Below, in pieces: positions 37,365 to 46,183 of a stretch of 64,000 nt of DNA; the stretch's first letter is position 1, and every line of letters starts with the position of its first letter. The notes under the pieces are model-generated. The model had not been told where the DNA came from and ran no database searches. It saw nothing but the letters and a program-made list of their open reading frames with translations. This stretch comes from Candidatus Pelagibacter communis (lineage in GTDB: Bacteria > Pseudomonadota > Alphaproteobacteria > Pelagibacterales > Pelagibacteraceae). The stretch lies in NCBI RefSeq assembly GCF_001180205.1, contig NZ_CVSU01000085.1, forward strand, positions 1-64,000, given 5' to 3'. The position numbers and the translations under genes were made by a program.

Positions 37365-37821
37365 ATGATCACTATTGAAGAATTCAAAAAAAAAACAGTC
37401 TGAAACCTCTAGATTGATTGGTTTAGATCTTGGTTCAAAAAGAATCGGTGTATCAATTTGTGATGAAAAACAGTCAATAGCCACACCTTTTAAAACGATC
37501 AATAAAACCAATAATGATGATCTAATCAACGAATTAAAAAAAATAATAGAGGAAAACAATATTAAAGGAATTATCATTGGATATCCAATTAACATGGATG
37601 GTTCATTAGGTCCTTCTGCTCAATCAGTAAGTGATGTATCTAAAAATATAGACCAAAATATTGATGTAGAAGTTTGCTTATGGGATGAAAGACTTTCAAC
37701 TGTTGGGGCATTTAATCTATCCAGTCAGCTTGATATTAATGTCTCTAAGCGTGAAAAAAACATAGATCAAAATGCAGCTGCATTTATTCTTCAAGGAGCT
37801 ATAGATTATTTAAATAATTAA
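37365..37821 (+). CDS. ruvX: Holliday-junction resolvase-like RuvX (YqgF family), apparent 5' frameshift
   Basis: RNase H-fold protein also implicated in pre-16S rRNA processing. The core has RLIGLDLGSKRIGVSI with the first Asp, GIIIGYPINMDGS, LWDERLSTV and DQNAAAFILQGAID. The open frame begins at a TTG (37375). An ATG ten bases earlier (37365) encodes MITIEEFKKK, which resembles the N-terminus of alphaproteobacterial homologues, but a ten-A run (37386-37395) shifts it into a stop at 37401. Nine As would join it in frame to QSETSRLIGLDLG. Either the TTG start is used, or the gene carries a +1 homopolymer change. Coordinates follow the longer version. Confidence 0.8.
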
Positions 37822-37863
37822 TCCTTGCCATTTAGGAGCTTTATAGCTATAGAGTTAATTTTA

Positions 37864-38805
37864 ATGGCAATTAAAACCAATAAAGCTGTTAAAATCTCAC
37901 AAAAACATCTGTTAGGTATCCAAGATTTATCAGTTAATGATATTAATTATATCCTGGATGAGTCAGAAGCTTTCATAAAATTGAATCAGAGTAAAAATAA
38001 AAAAATTGATGTGTTAAGAGGTAAAACACAAATAAATTTATTCTTTGAGCCATCAACTAGAACTCAAAGCTCATTTGAACTTGCTGGAAAAAGACTTGGT
38101 GCAGACGTCATGTCAATGAATATGGGTAACTCTGCAATTAAGAAAGGTGAAACTTTGATTGATACGGCAATGACCTTGAATGCAATGCATCCTGATATAA
38201 TTGTGATCAGACATCAAGACTCTGGTGCATGTAATCTATTATCTCAAAAAGTTAATTGTGTCGTATTAAATGCTGGTGATGGTAGACGCGAACACCCTAC
38301 CCAAGCATTATTAGATGCATTAACAATTAGAAATCGAAAAAAAAAAATTCAAGGATTAAAAATAGCAATATGTGGAGACATACTTCATTCGAGAGTTGCT
38401 AGATCAAATATTTATCTTCTTACAATGTTGGGAGCAGAGGTAAATATAGTCGCACCATCCAATCTTATGCCAAAAGAAATTGAAAAGTTTGGTGTTAACA
38501 CTTTTACTGATATGAAAAAGGGTCTCAAAGATTGTGATATTGTGATGATGCTTAGATTACAAAATGAAAGAATGACCAGTTCATATCTTTCATCAAATAG
38601 AGAATACTATGAATATTATGGATTAACGCCAGATAAACTTGATCACGCAAAGTCAGATGCTTTAATTATGCATCCTGGTCCAATGAATAGAGGAATAGAG
38701 ATTGATACAAGATTAGCAGATGACATAAACAAAAGTGTAATTAAGGAACAAGTTGAATTAGGTGTTGCTGTAAGAATGGCATGTTTAAAAATATTTTGTG
38801 AATAA
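37864..38805 (+). CDS. pyrB: aspartate carbamoyltransferase catalytic subunit
   Basis: Makes carbamoyl-aspartate in pyrimidine synthesis. [22 protein letters not shown] is the carbamoyl-phosphate site; [25 protein letters not shown] and [11 protein letters not shown] follow. The ATG at 37864 gives 313 residues with a normal N-terminus; the in-frame ATG at 37825 adds 13 residues that look like spacer. Its partner in the next gene is a degenerate dihydroorotase, so the pair may form the non-catalytic-subunit type of ATCase complex. Confidence 0.94.
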   Translation: MAIKTNKAVKISQKHLLGIQDLSVNDINYILDESEAFIKLNQSKNKKIDVLRGKTQINLFFEPSTRTQSSFELAGKRLGADVMSMNMGNSAIKKGETLIDTAMTLNAMHPDIIVIRHQDSGACNLLSQKVNCVVLNAGDGRREHPTQALLDALTIRNRKKKIQGLKIAICGDILHSRVARSNIYLLTMLGAEVNIVAPSNLMPKEIEKFGVNTFTDMKKGLKDCDIVMMLRLQNERMTSSYLSSNREYYEYYGLTPDKLDHAKSDALIMHPGPMNRGIEIDTRLADDINKSVIKEQVELGVAVRMACLKIFCE

Positions 38806-40092
38806 ATGAAAAAACAATACTTTATAAATGCAAACATTATAGACCCTCATAATTCCATAAACGAAAATGGTGGATTAATAATTGGCGAAGACGGAAAGAT
38901 AGAAGCAATAGGAAAAAAGGTAAATACAAATAATTTACCAACTAGAGAAAAACCTACTGACTTAAAAGGTAAATATATATTTCCTGGTATAGTAGATATG
39001 AGAGTTTTTGTAGGCGAGCCAGGATATGAATATAAAGAAAATTTTAGGACTTTAAGTAATGCAGCATTGTCTGGAGGAGTAACTTCCGTCGTAACCATGC
39101 CTAATACAGATCCAATTATAGATAATGTATCAATTGTAGATTTTTTAAAAAGAAGAGGACGTGATAAGTCTAGAATAAATATCTTTCCTTGCGCTTCATT
39201 AACTCAAAACACTGATGGCACCAATATGACTGAATTCGGTTTGCTAGCTAAAAAAGGAATTATTGCATTTACCGACGGAGTAAAAACCATTCAAAATACT
39301 AGACTTATGTCTAGAATTATGAATTCAGCTAAAGATTTGGGATGTCTTATAATGCAACATGCTGAAGATTATAATTTAGCTAAAAATGGCATGATTAATT
39401 CCGGTATTATTGCAACAAAACTAGGCTTATCAAGCATACCAGATATTGCTGAAAGAATTATAATTGAAAGAGATCTTACTCTCTTAGAAAAAACTAAATG
39501 TCGATATCATATATCTCAACTATCAGCAGGAAAATCTGTAGATATAATTAAGGAACGTAAACAAAATGTTAAATTTACTTGCGGTGTATCAATAAATAAT
39601 CTTTCATTAAATGAAAATGATATTGGAGATTTTAGAACATTTTTAAAATTATCACCTCCACTGAGAAGAGAAGAAGATCGAGAAGCTTTAGTTCAAGGAT
39701 TAAAAGATAAAACTATTGATGTAATTGTTTCTGACCATAAACCTGAAGATGAAGAATCTAAAAGATTAACTTTTGCACAAGCTGCAACTGGTGCATCTGG
39801 TATTGAAACATTGTTATCCTTAAGTTTAGAATTATTTCACAATGGATCTGTAAAACTTGAAACCATAATTCAAGCTTTAACATCTAACCCAGCAAAAATA
39901 TTAAATATAAACAAAGGAAATCTGTCTATTGGTAATGATGCTGATTTTTGTATAGTAGATATCAATAAACCATGGATTGTAAAAAAAGAAAATTTAATCT
40001 CTAAATCTAAAAATACTTCAATTGAAGATAAGAAACTTCAAGGAAAAGTAACCAATACATTTGTAAAAGGTATAGAATTATTTAAAATATAA
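38806..40092 (+). CDS. dihydroorotase-like protein, probably non-catalytic (PyrC'/PyrX type)
   Basis: Amidohydrolase-fold protein of 428 residues annotated as dihydroorotase by overall match: FPGIVDMRVFVGEPG, SVVTMPNTDP, IMQHAED, HISQLSAGKS and VIVSDHKPEDE. The metal-binding HxH that should follow the VDM is replaced by R66 and F68. The later histidines and the D of SDHK remain, but without HxH the binuclear metal centre should not form. Such copies beside pyrB in Pseudomonas and many alphaproteobacteria are structural partners of ATCase. An active dihydroorotase is expected elsewhere. It starts directly at the pyrB stop. Confidence 0.85.
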   Translation: MKKQYFINANIIDPHNSINENGGLIIGEDGKIEAIGKKVNTNNLPTREKPTDLKGKYIFPGIVDMRVFVGEPGYEYKENFRTLSNAALSGGVTSVVTMPNTDPIIDNVSIVDFLKRRGRDKSRINIFPCASLTQNTDGTNMTEFGLLAKKGIIAFTDGVKTIQNTRLMSRIMNSAKDLGCLIMQHAEDYNLAKNGMINSGIIATKLGLSSIPDIAERIIIERDLTLLEKTKCRYHISQLSAGKSVDIIKERKQNVKFTCGVSINNLSLNENDIGDFRTFLKLSPPLRREEDREALVQGLKDKTIDVIVSDHKPEDEESKRLTFAQAATGASGIETLLSLSLELFHNGSVKLETIIQALTSNPAKILNINKGNLSIGNDADFCIVDINKPWIVKKENLISKSKNTSIEDKKLQGKVTNTFVKGIELFKI

Positions 40093-40094
40093 AA

Positions 40095-40673
40095 ATGGAA
40101 CTTTTTATAATAGGTATAATCTCATACCTAATGGGATCAATTCCTTTTGGATTAATTTTAACTAAAGTATTTTTAAAAAAAGATATTAGAGAAATCGGTT
40201 CAGGTAATATTGGCGCAACAAATGCTTTAAGAACTGGTAACAAGTTAATTGGTTATTCAACACTAATACTTGATGTGTTAAAGGCAGTAATACCTGTTTT
40301 ATACGTTAAAATTAATTTTACTGATGCAGTATATATATCAGCTTTATGTGCTTTTATAGGTCATGTGTTTCCAGTATGGTTAAAATTTAAAGGTGGTAAA
40401 GGTGTAGCTACATATGTTGGGATACTTTTTTCTTTAAATATTATTTTTGGATTAGTGTTTGGTATTTGTTGGTTAATAATTTTTTTTATTTCTAAATATT
40501 CATCTTTATCTTCCTTGATAGGATCACTTTCTACACCTGTTTATATTTTAATTTTTGAGGGTTCTGAAAATGTATTTTTTTACGTAATAATGTTTATTTT
40601 AATATTTTTTACCCACAGAGAAAATATTAAACGCTTGAAAAATAAAGAAGAAACTAAGACAAAAATTTATTAA
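40095..40673 (+). CDS. plsY: glycerol-3-phosphate acyltransferase PlsY
   Basis: Inner-membrane enzyme that acylates glycerol 3-phosphate with acyl-phosphate from PlsX (gene at 3065-4066). The 192 residues include several hydrophobic segments and the three family motifs: GSIPFGLILTK, GSGNIGATNALR and FKGGKGVATYVG. It starts 2 bases after the pyrC-like gene. In many alphaproteobacteria dprA separates plsY and topA; it is not present here. Confidence 0.95.
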   Translation: MELFIIGIISYLMGSIPFGLILTKVFLKKDIREIGSGNIGATNALRTGNKLIGYSTLILDVLKAVIPVLYVKINFTDAVYISALCAFIGHVFPVWLKFKGGKGVATYVGILFSLNIIFGLVFGICWLIIFFISKYSSLSSLIGSLSTPVYILIFEGSENVFFYVIMFILIFFTHRENIKRLKNKEETKTKIY

Positions 40674-40682
40674 TTTGACTAT

Positions 40683-40703
40683 CAAACTCTTTTGAGTAGT
40701 TTG
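40683..40703 (+). promoter_or_regulatory. hairpin immediately upstream of topA
   Basis: CAAACTC (40683-40689) and GAGT...TTTG (40694-40703) can form a stem with a TTTT loop and a two-base bulge, followed by TTATTTT and the topA ATG at 40711. It fills most of the 37-bp plsY-topA gap. It might be a weak terminator or attenuator, or may affect ribosome access to topA. No clear ribosome-binding site is visible there. Low support. Confidence 0.25.
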
Positions 40704-40710
40704 TTATTTT

Positions 40711-43293
40711 ATGAATCTAGTCATAGTTGAAAGCCCTGCTAAAGCGAAAACAATTAATAAATATTTAGGTGATAACTATACCGTTTTAGCTAGCTATGGT
40801 CATATTAGAGATCTTCCTTCAAAAAATGGATCAGTTGATCCTGATCAAAATTTTAAAATGGAATGGGAAGTTGATAGCTTTTCAAAAAAATATTTAAAAG
40901 AAATTACTGATGCTGCGAAAGATTCTTCAAAAATAATTCTTGCTACCGACCCAGACCGTGAGGGCGAAGCAATAGCATGGCATGTAAAAGAATATTTAGA
41001 TGAAAAAAAACTTTTAAAGGATAAAGAAATTGAACGTGTGGTTTTTAACGAAATAACAAAAAAAGCTGTGACACATGGTATTGAAAATCCAAGACAGATA
41101 GAGCCCTTATTAGTCGATGCATACATGGCTAGAAGAGCACTAGATTATTTGGTGGGATTTAATATATCACCAATACTTTGGACTAAGTTACCTGGTTCAA
41201 AATCAGCAGGCAGAGTTCAATCTGTTGCACTAAAATTAATTACTGAAAGAGAACATGAAATTGAATTATTCAAACATGAAGAGTTTTGGACTTTAAGTAT
41301 TAATTTTCAGGATAAAAACAAAAACAAAATTACAGCAAGTATTTCTCAACTTGATGGAGAAAAAATTGAAAAATTCTCATTTAAAAATAAAGAGGAAATT
41401 GAAAAGGCAATTTCAAATATTAAGACCAAAAAATTTAGCATAACTGATATTTCCTCAAAAGTTGTTAGCAGAAATCCCTCGGGACCCTTTACTACTTCAA
41501 CACTTCAGCAAGTTGCTTCTAGTAGATTGGGTTTTGGTGCATCAAGAACAATGCAAATAGCACAAAAACTTTATCAAGGAATAGAAATTGAGGGAGATAC
41601 AGTTGGATTAATTACTTATATGAGAACTGATGGAACTAATTTATCAGCTGATGCTGTCTCTGATATTAGAAATTTTATTAAAAAAGAATATGGAAATGAA
41701 TACTTGCCAGAAAATGTAAATAATTACTCAGGGAAAAAAGCAAAAAATGCTCAGGAAGCGCATGAAGCAATAAGACCAACTGATATTAATAGAAATCCAG
41801 ATTCTGTTAAAAAGTATTTAAGTTCTGATCAGCAAAAATTATATTCTTTAATTTGGTCTAGAGCTCTGTCGTCTCAAATGGAAACAGCAAAATTTGATAG
41901 AAATACTATAACGATTGAGTCTGAAGACGGTAAAACTATATGTAAATCAAGCGGATCAGTTTTGAAATTTGATGGATTTTTAAAAGTTTATTCAAATCAA
42001 AGCAAAGATGATGATGAGCAAATTTTACCTGAGATGTCAAAAGGACCAATTAATATAGAAGCTCTTATTGATGAACAACATTTTACACAGCCTCCCCCAC
42101 GTTACTCTGAGGCGAGTTTGGTTAAAAAATTAGAAGAGTTAGGAATTGGAAGGCCTTCAACTTATGCAAGTATCATTTCAACAATAGCAAATAGAGGTTA
42201 TGCAGAAATAGTTAGTAAAAGATTTTTTCCAACTGATAGAGGTAAATTAATTTCTGCGTTTTTAGAAAAATTATTTTCAAAGTATGTGGATTATAACTTT
42301 ACAGCTGGACTAGAGGATCAGCTAGATGACATAACTTCTGGAAAAGAAAGTTGGTTAAAAGTCTTAGAAATGTTTTGGAAAGATTTTAATAGTAATGTTT
42401 CAGAGGTAAAAGAAAAAAGAACTAGAGAGGTTTTAGATCTTTTAAATGAAAGTTTGGGAGCATTGATATTTGACACTGATAAAGAAGGAAAGATAGTTAG
42501 AAAATGTCAGTTATGTGACACAGGTTCTCTTAGTTTAAAAAATAGTTTTAGAGGAGGTGCGTTTATTGGATGTTCAAACTATCCAGAATGTAAATTTACA
42601 AGACCACTATCAAAAGCTAAAGCGGCTGCTCAATCACAACTCGCTGAACCAAAATTTCTTGGAAAACATGAAAATGGAAATGATATTTTTCTAAAAAATG
42701 GAAGATTTGGTCCTTATCTCCAGTATGAGAAAATTCTGGAGGAGAATATTGAAAAAGAAAAACCTAAAAAAAGAAAAAAAACTAAGAAAAAGAAACCTGA
42801 GGTAAATGAACTATTAAAAAATGTATCTATACCAAAAGGTATTGAATTAGAAAGTATTGATTTAGATAAAGCAAAATTTTTATGTTCGCTTCCTAAATCA
42901 TTAGGCATTAATCCAGAAAATCAAAAAGAAATCACTTTAAACACTGGTAGATTTGGACCATATTTAAAATGTGAAAATAAATCCGCTAGAATAGAAAATG
43001 TCGAAGAAATTTTCTCTATAGGATTAAATAGAGCTATTACGCTCATAGCTGAAGCAAAACCTGGAAGGATGTCTTCTTCAATTATAAAAGATTTAGGGGA
43101 GCATCCTGAAGATAAAAAGCCAGTCCGAATCATGAAAGGTCAATATGGACCATACATTAAATACAAATCTCTAAATGCAACAATTCCAGAGGAAAAAGAC
43201 CCAGTAGAGCTAACAATGGAAGAGGCTCTTATACTAATTGAGAAAAGAAGAGAATACGATAAAAATAAAAAATCTAAAAAAAAGAAAAAATGA
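40711..43293 (+). CDS. topA: DNA topoisomerase I
   Basis: Type IA enzyme that relaxes negative supercoils. The Toprim domain (1-120) has VIVESPAKAKTI and ATDPDREGEAIAWH; the active-site tyrosine is Y303 in LITYMRTDGTN. A single cysteine zinc-ribbon is seen in CQLCDTG...GCSNYPECKF, then three C-terminal repeats with NGRFGPYLQY, TGRFGPYLKC and KGQYGPYIKY, and a lysine-rich tail. The 860 residues are normal. It overlaps the following small gene by 4 bases. Confidence 0.97.
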   Translation: MNLVIVESPAKAKTINKYLGDNYTVLASYGHIRDLPSKNGSVDPDQNFKMEWEVDSFSKKYLKEITDAAKDSSKIILATDPDREGEAIAWHVKEYLDEKKLLKDKEIERVVFNEITKKAVTHGIENPRQIEPLLVDAYMARRALDYLVGFNISPILWTKLPGSKSAGRVQSVALKLITEREHEIELFKHEEFWTLSINFQDKNKNKITASISQLDGEKIEKFSFKNKEEIEKAISNIKTKKFSITDISSKVVSRNPSGPFTTSTLQQVASSRLGFGASRTMQIAQKLYQGIEIEGDTVGLITYMRTDGTNLSADAVSDIRNFIKKEYGNEYLPENVNNYSGKKAKNAQEAHEAIRPTDINRNPDSVKKYLSSDQQKLYSLIWSRALSSQMETAKFDRNTITIESEDGKTICKSSGSVLKFDGFLKVYSNQSKDDDEQILPEMSKGPINIEALIDEQHFTQPPPRYSEASLVKKLEELGIGRPSTYASIISTIANRGYAEIVSKRFFPTDRGKLISAFLEKLFSKYVDYNFTAGLEDQLDDITSGKESWLKVLEMFWKDFNSNVSEVKEKRTREVLDLLNESLGALIFDTDKEGKIVRKCQLCDTGSLSLKNSFRGGAFIGCSNYPECKFTRPLSKAKAAAQSQLAEPKFLGKHENGNDIFLKNGRFGPYLQYEKILEENIEKEKPKKRKKTKKKKPEVNELLKNVSIPKGIELESIDLDKAKFLCSLPKSLGINPENQKEITLNTGRFGPYLKCENKSARIENVEEIFSIGLNRAITLIAEAKPGRMSSSIIKDLGEHPEDKKPVRIMKGQYGPYIKYKSLNATIPEEKDPVELTMEEALILIEKRREYDKNKKSKKKKK

Positions 43294-43574
43294 AAATAAT
43301 TAATATCATAATTACAGTTTTATTCATTTATTTATTTAGCTATACATTTTCATCTGCTGAGGATTGTTCAAAATATGACAAATTAAGTAAAGATTATGCA
43401 AAATGTACATCTGATAAATTAAAGAAAGAAACCTCACAAAAAGCAGAGGAAATAAAATCTAAAACTGCAAAAAAGATAGAAGAAGGTAAAAAAAAATTAA
43501 AAAACTTTAATTTAAAAGATAAGCTAAATAAATTTAAAAATAGTAAAACGCATAAGGAGTTTTCTGAAAAATAG
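43290..43574 (+). CDS. small lysine-rich exported protein of unknown function
   Basis: Not recognised as a named family. The 94-residue product has a clear signal peptide (basic MKII, hydrophobic core, likely cleavage after FSSA near residue 24). The mature part has two cysteines 13 residues apart (EDCSKYD...AKCTSD) that could form a disulfide, then a highly basic coiled-coil-like tail rich in Lys and Glu. The ATGA overlap with topA suggests coupled translation. Many SAR11 genomes seem to carry such small exported proteins, but that is memory, not evidence here. Confidence 0.7.
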   Translation: MKIINIIITVLFIYLFSYTFSSAEDCSKYDKLSKDYAKCTSDKLKKETSQKAEEIKSKTAKKIEEGKKKLKNFNLKDKLNKFKNSKTHKEFSEK

Positions 43575-43575
43575 A

Positions 43576-44037
43576 ATGGATTATGAAAAAAAAATTAAAG
43601 AATTAAAAATTAATCTTCCAGAGGCAAAACCACCTGTTGGTTCTTATGTTGCAACAAAAATTGTTGGCAATTTACTTTATATTTCAGGACAAATTTCTAT
43701 TTTGGAAAATGGTGAATTAATAAAAGGAAAAATTGGAAAAGATCTATCTGTAGATGACGGCTACAAAGCAGCTGAAAGATGCGGTTTAAGTATTATATCT
43801 CAAGCAAAAGTAGCTTGTAATGGAGATCTTTCTAAGATTAAATCGTGCGTAAAATTAACAGGTTTTGTCAATTCAATTGATAACTTTACAGAACAACCAA
43901 AAGTAATCAATGGTGCTTCAGATTTAATTGCATCAGTTTTTGGTGAGGCCGGAATGCATACTAGAGCAGCAGTAAGCACCAATAGCTTGCCTCTTGGAGT
44001 CTCTGTTGAAGTTGATGCTATTTTTGAGTTAAACTAA
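43576..44037 (+). CDS. RidA/YjgF-family protein
   Basis: Member of the YjgF/YER057c/UK114 superfamily, 153 residues. Typical features are GNLLYISGQIS, the central ACNGDLSKIKSCVKLTGFV, and HTRAAVSTNSLPLGVSVEVDAIFE with the arginine of the family's binding pocket. RidA deaminates reactive enamine/imine intermediates released by PLP enzymes, but this longer subgroup is less certain. It begins 1 base after the preceding stop and is convergent with ugd with a 1-bp gap. Confidence 0.88.
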   Translation: MDYEKKIKELKINLPEAKPPVGSYVATKIVGNLLYISGQISILENGELIKGKIGKDLSVDDGYKAAERCGLSIISQAKVACNGDLSKIKSCVKLTGFVNSIDNFTEQPKVINGASDLIASVFGEAGMHTRAAVSTNSLPLGVSVEVDAIFELN

Positions 44038-44038
44038 A

Positions 44039-45337
44039 TTATCTTCCAATACCGAAATATTTCAAACCTAACTTTTTAATTTTATTTGGTGAATAAATAT
44101 TTCTCATATCGAAAATAATAAGTTTTTTATTTTTAGAAAATTTTTTGAAATTAATTGATTTAAAATCATTCCATTCAGTATGTATAATTACAATATCTGA
44201 TCCTTTTATTGATTCCTTTATTGAATTAGAAAATTCGACATTTTTTAATTTTTTAAATTCTTTTTTTGATCCAGTCGGATCATAATATTTAATTTTAGCA
44301 CCTTTTTTGGATAAAAAAGGTATTAATTTTAGGCTAGATGAGTCTCTCATATCATCTGTATTTGCTTTAAAAGTTACACCTAAAAAAGATACAACTTTAT
44401 TTTTAATTTTATTTTTTAAAATTAAATTTATTCTTTTAGATAATAAGTCAGACCTTTTGTTGTTTGATTTAATAACACTTTTTATAATTGATAAGTTGGT
44501 TTTAAATTTTTCAGCAGTAGAAACTATGGCTTTAGTATCTTTTGGAAAACAAGATCCACCATATGAAGGGCCGGCTCTTAAAAATCTGCTACCAATTCTT
44601 TTATCAAGCCCAATGCCAATTGAGATATCTTCAACATCAATACCCGTTTTTTCACATAAATTTGCAATCTCATTTATAAAGGTAATTTTCGTTGCTAGGA
44701 AAGCATTTGAGGCATATTTGATTAATTCAGCAGCTCTTCTTTTTGTGGAAATAAATTTTGCACCTTTAGAAATTAATGGTGAATATAAATTTTTTAGTAT
44801 TTTTTGAGATTTATCATCATCAGATCCTACTACTATTCTGTCAGGATAGATAAAATCCCTAATAGCCTCACCTTCTCTTAAAAATTCAGGATTAGAAACT
44901 ACTGAAAAATATTTTTTATTTACTTTTTTTGATATAATTTTTTCAAGTTCATCACCTGTAGTAACAGGTACTGTAGATTTGTTTATTATAATTTTAAATT
45001 TATTTATAGATTTTGATATTTCATTTCCGGCCGCATATACTTGACTTAAATCGGCACTATTACCATTTTTTTTTGTTGGGGTCCCTACACAGATAAATAT
45101 GATATCTGATTTTCTTACAGAGTCTTTTATATTTGTTGAGAAATTTAATCTTTTATTCTTATAATTTTTTAAAACTAACTCTTCTAGACCTGGTTCATAA
45201 ATTGGTATTATGCCATTTTTCAAATTATTAATTTTATTAATATCTTTATCAACACATATTACATCATTACCTAAATCTGAAAAACAAACTCCACTGACTA
45301 GACCAACATAACCAGTGCCAATCATGCATAATTTCAT
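44039..45337 (-). CDS. ugd: UDP-glucose 6-dehydrogenase
   Basis: Oxidises UDP-glucose to UDP-glucuronate with two NAD+. The 432 residues start with the nucleotide fold MIGTGYVGLVSGVCFSDLG; catalytic Cys is in GPSYGGSCFPKDTKA, and VGTPTKKNG and GVTFKANTDDMRDS are typical. It overlaps galU by 4 bases, giving a two-gene UDP-sugar unit. No glycosyltransferases are nearby, so the final use of UDP-glucuronate (glycolipid or polysaccharide) is not shown. Confidence 0.95.
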   Translation of the reverse strand: MKLCMIGTGYVGLVSGVCFSDLGNDVICVDKDINKINNLKNGIIPIYEPGLEELVLKNYKNKRLNFSTNIKDSVRKSDIIFICVGTPTKKNGNSADLSQVYAAGNEISKSINKFKIIINKSTVPVTTGDELEKIISKKVNKKYFSVVSNPEFLREGEAIRDFIYPDRIVVGSDDDKSQKILKNLYSPLISKGAKFISTKRRAAELIKYASNAFLATKITFINEIANLCEKTGIDVEDISIGIGLDKRIGSRFLRAGPSYGGSCFPKDTKAIVSTAEKFKTNLSIIKSVIKSNNKRSDLLSKRINLILKNKIKNKVVSFLGVTFKANTDDMRDSSSLKLIPFLSKKGAKIKYYDPTGSKKEFKKLKNVEFSNSIKESIKGSDIVIIHTEWNDFKSINFKKFSKNKKLIIFDMRNIYSPNKIKKLGLKYFGIGR

Positions 45338-46149
45338 ATCTTACCTATTTCTTTTGAGGAGTTGATATAGCCACTCATTGTTCCACAATCAAGATACTTA
45401 CCTTCAAAATTATGAGCTATGAATTTTTCTTTATCATTAATTAATAGTTGTATTGCATCAGTGATATGTATCTCTTTACCTTTACCAGGTTTAAGAGATT
45501 TTATTTTTTTAAAAATTGTGCGCGGTAATATATATCTTCCAATAACAGCATTGTTAGATGGTGCTTTTTTTACTGATGGTTTTTCAACTACACCATCTAT
45601 AACATAATTTCTTTTATTTAATTTTTTATTAATTTTATATATTCCCCATCTTGAGACATTATTTTTTTTTACTTTCATAGATGCCATAACTGAAGCTTGA
45701 TATTTTTTATGAACCTTAATCATTGACTTAGAACAATTTTTTCTAATTATTAAATCATCTGGTAACAACATTAAAAAATATTTATTCTTAATATATTTTT
45801 CTGTCTTAAGGACAGCATCACCTGTGCCCTTTGGAATATTTTGAAAAACAAACTTAATTTTATTCTTATATTTAAGTATTTTTTTATATTCATTAATTAT
45901 TCTAGGATCTTTTTTTTTTTTAATAATATTTTTATAAAACTGATCACTATAAAAATATTTTTTAATCATTAATTTTTTAGTAGAGATAATAAACACAATC
46001 TCTTTAATACCTGCATCAATACATTCATCTATAATATATTCAACTCCAGGTCTTCCATTAATGGGTAAAAGCTCTTTAGCAAAAACACTTGTTAAAGGTA
46101 GTAACCTAGTTCCAAGTCCAGCTAAAGGAATAATTGCTTGTTTAATCAT
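45334..46149 (-). CDS. galU: UTP--glucose-1-phosphate uridylyltransferase
   Basis: Makes UDP-glucose from UTP and glucose 1-phosphate. The 271 residues contain the nucleotide-binding PLAGLGTRLLPLTSVFAKEL, the LLPDDLI acidic site and GVVEKPSVKKAPSN, all typical of bacterial GalU. A twelve-A run (IIKKKKDP region) is read in frame. It is divergent from panC with a 34-bp gap to the preferred panC start. Confidence 0.93.
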   Translation of the reverse strand: MIKQAIIPLAGLGTRLLPLTSVFAKELLPINGRPGVEYIIDECIDAGIKEIVFIISTKKLMIKKYFYSDQFYKNIIKKKKDPRIINEYKKILKYKNKIKFVFQNIPKGTGDAVLKTEKYIKNKYFLMLLPDDLIIRKNCSKSMIKVHKKYQASVMASMKVKKNNVSRWGIYKINKKLNKRNYVIDGVVEKPSVKKAPSNNAVIGRYILPRTIFKKIKSLKPGKGKEIHITDAIQLLINDKEKFIAHNFEGKYLDCGTMSGYINSSKEIGKI

Positions 46150-46183
46150 TTAAATGTTTTACTTATTAAATATTTTTATACAA

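Noticed and set aside
43576-44037. Functional toxin/antitoxin or secretion link between the small exported protein and the RidA-family gene
   Set aside because: Adjacency (1-bp gap) alone is not evidence in a genome where nearly all neighbours are this close.
44307-44807. 166-codon plus-strand frame opposite ugd
   Set aside because: It is fully inside ugd, whose motifs are complete; the product is a low-complexity hydrophobic shadow with no family features.
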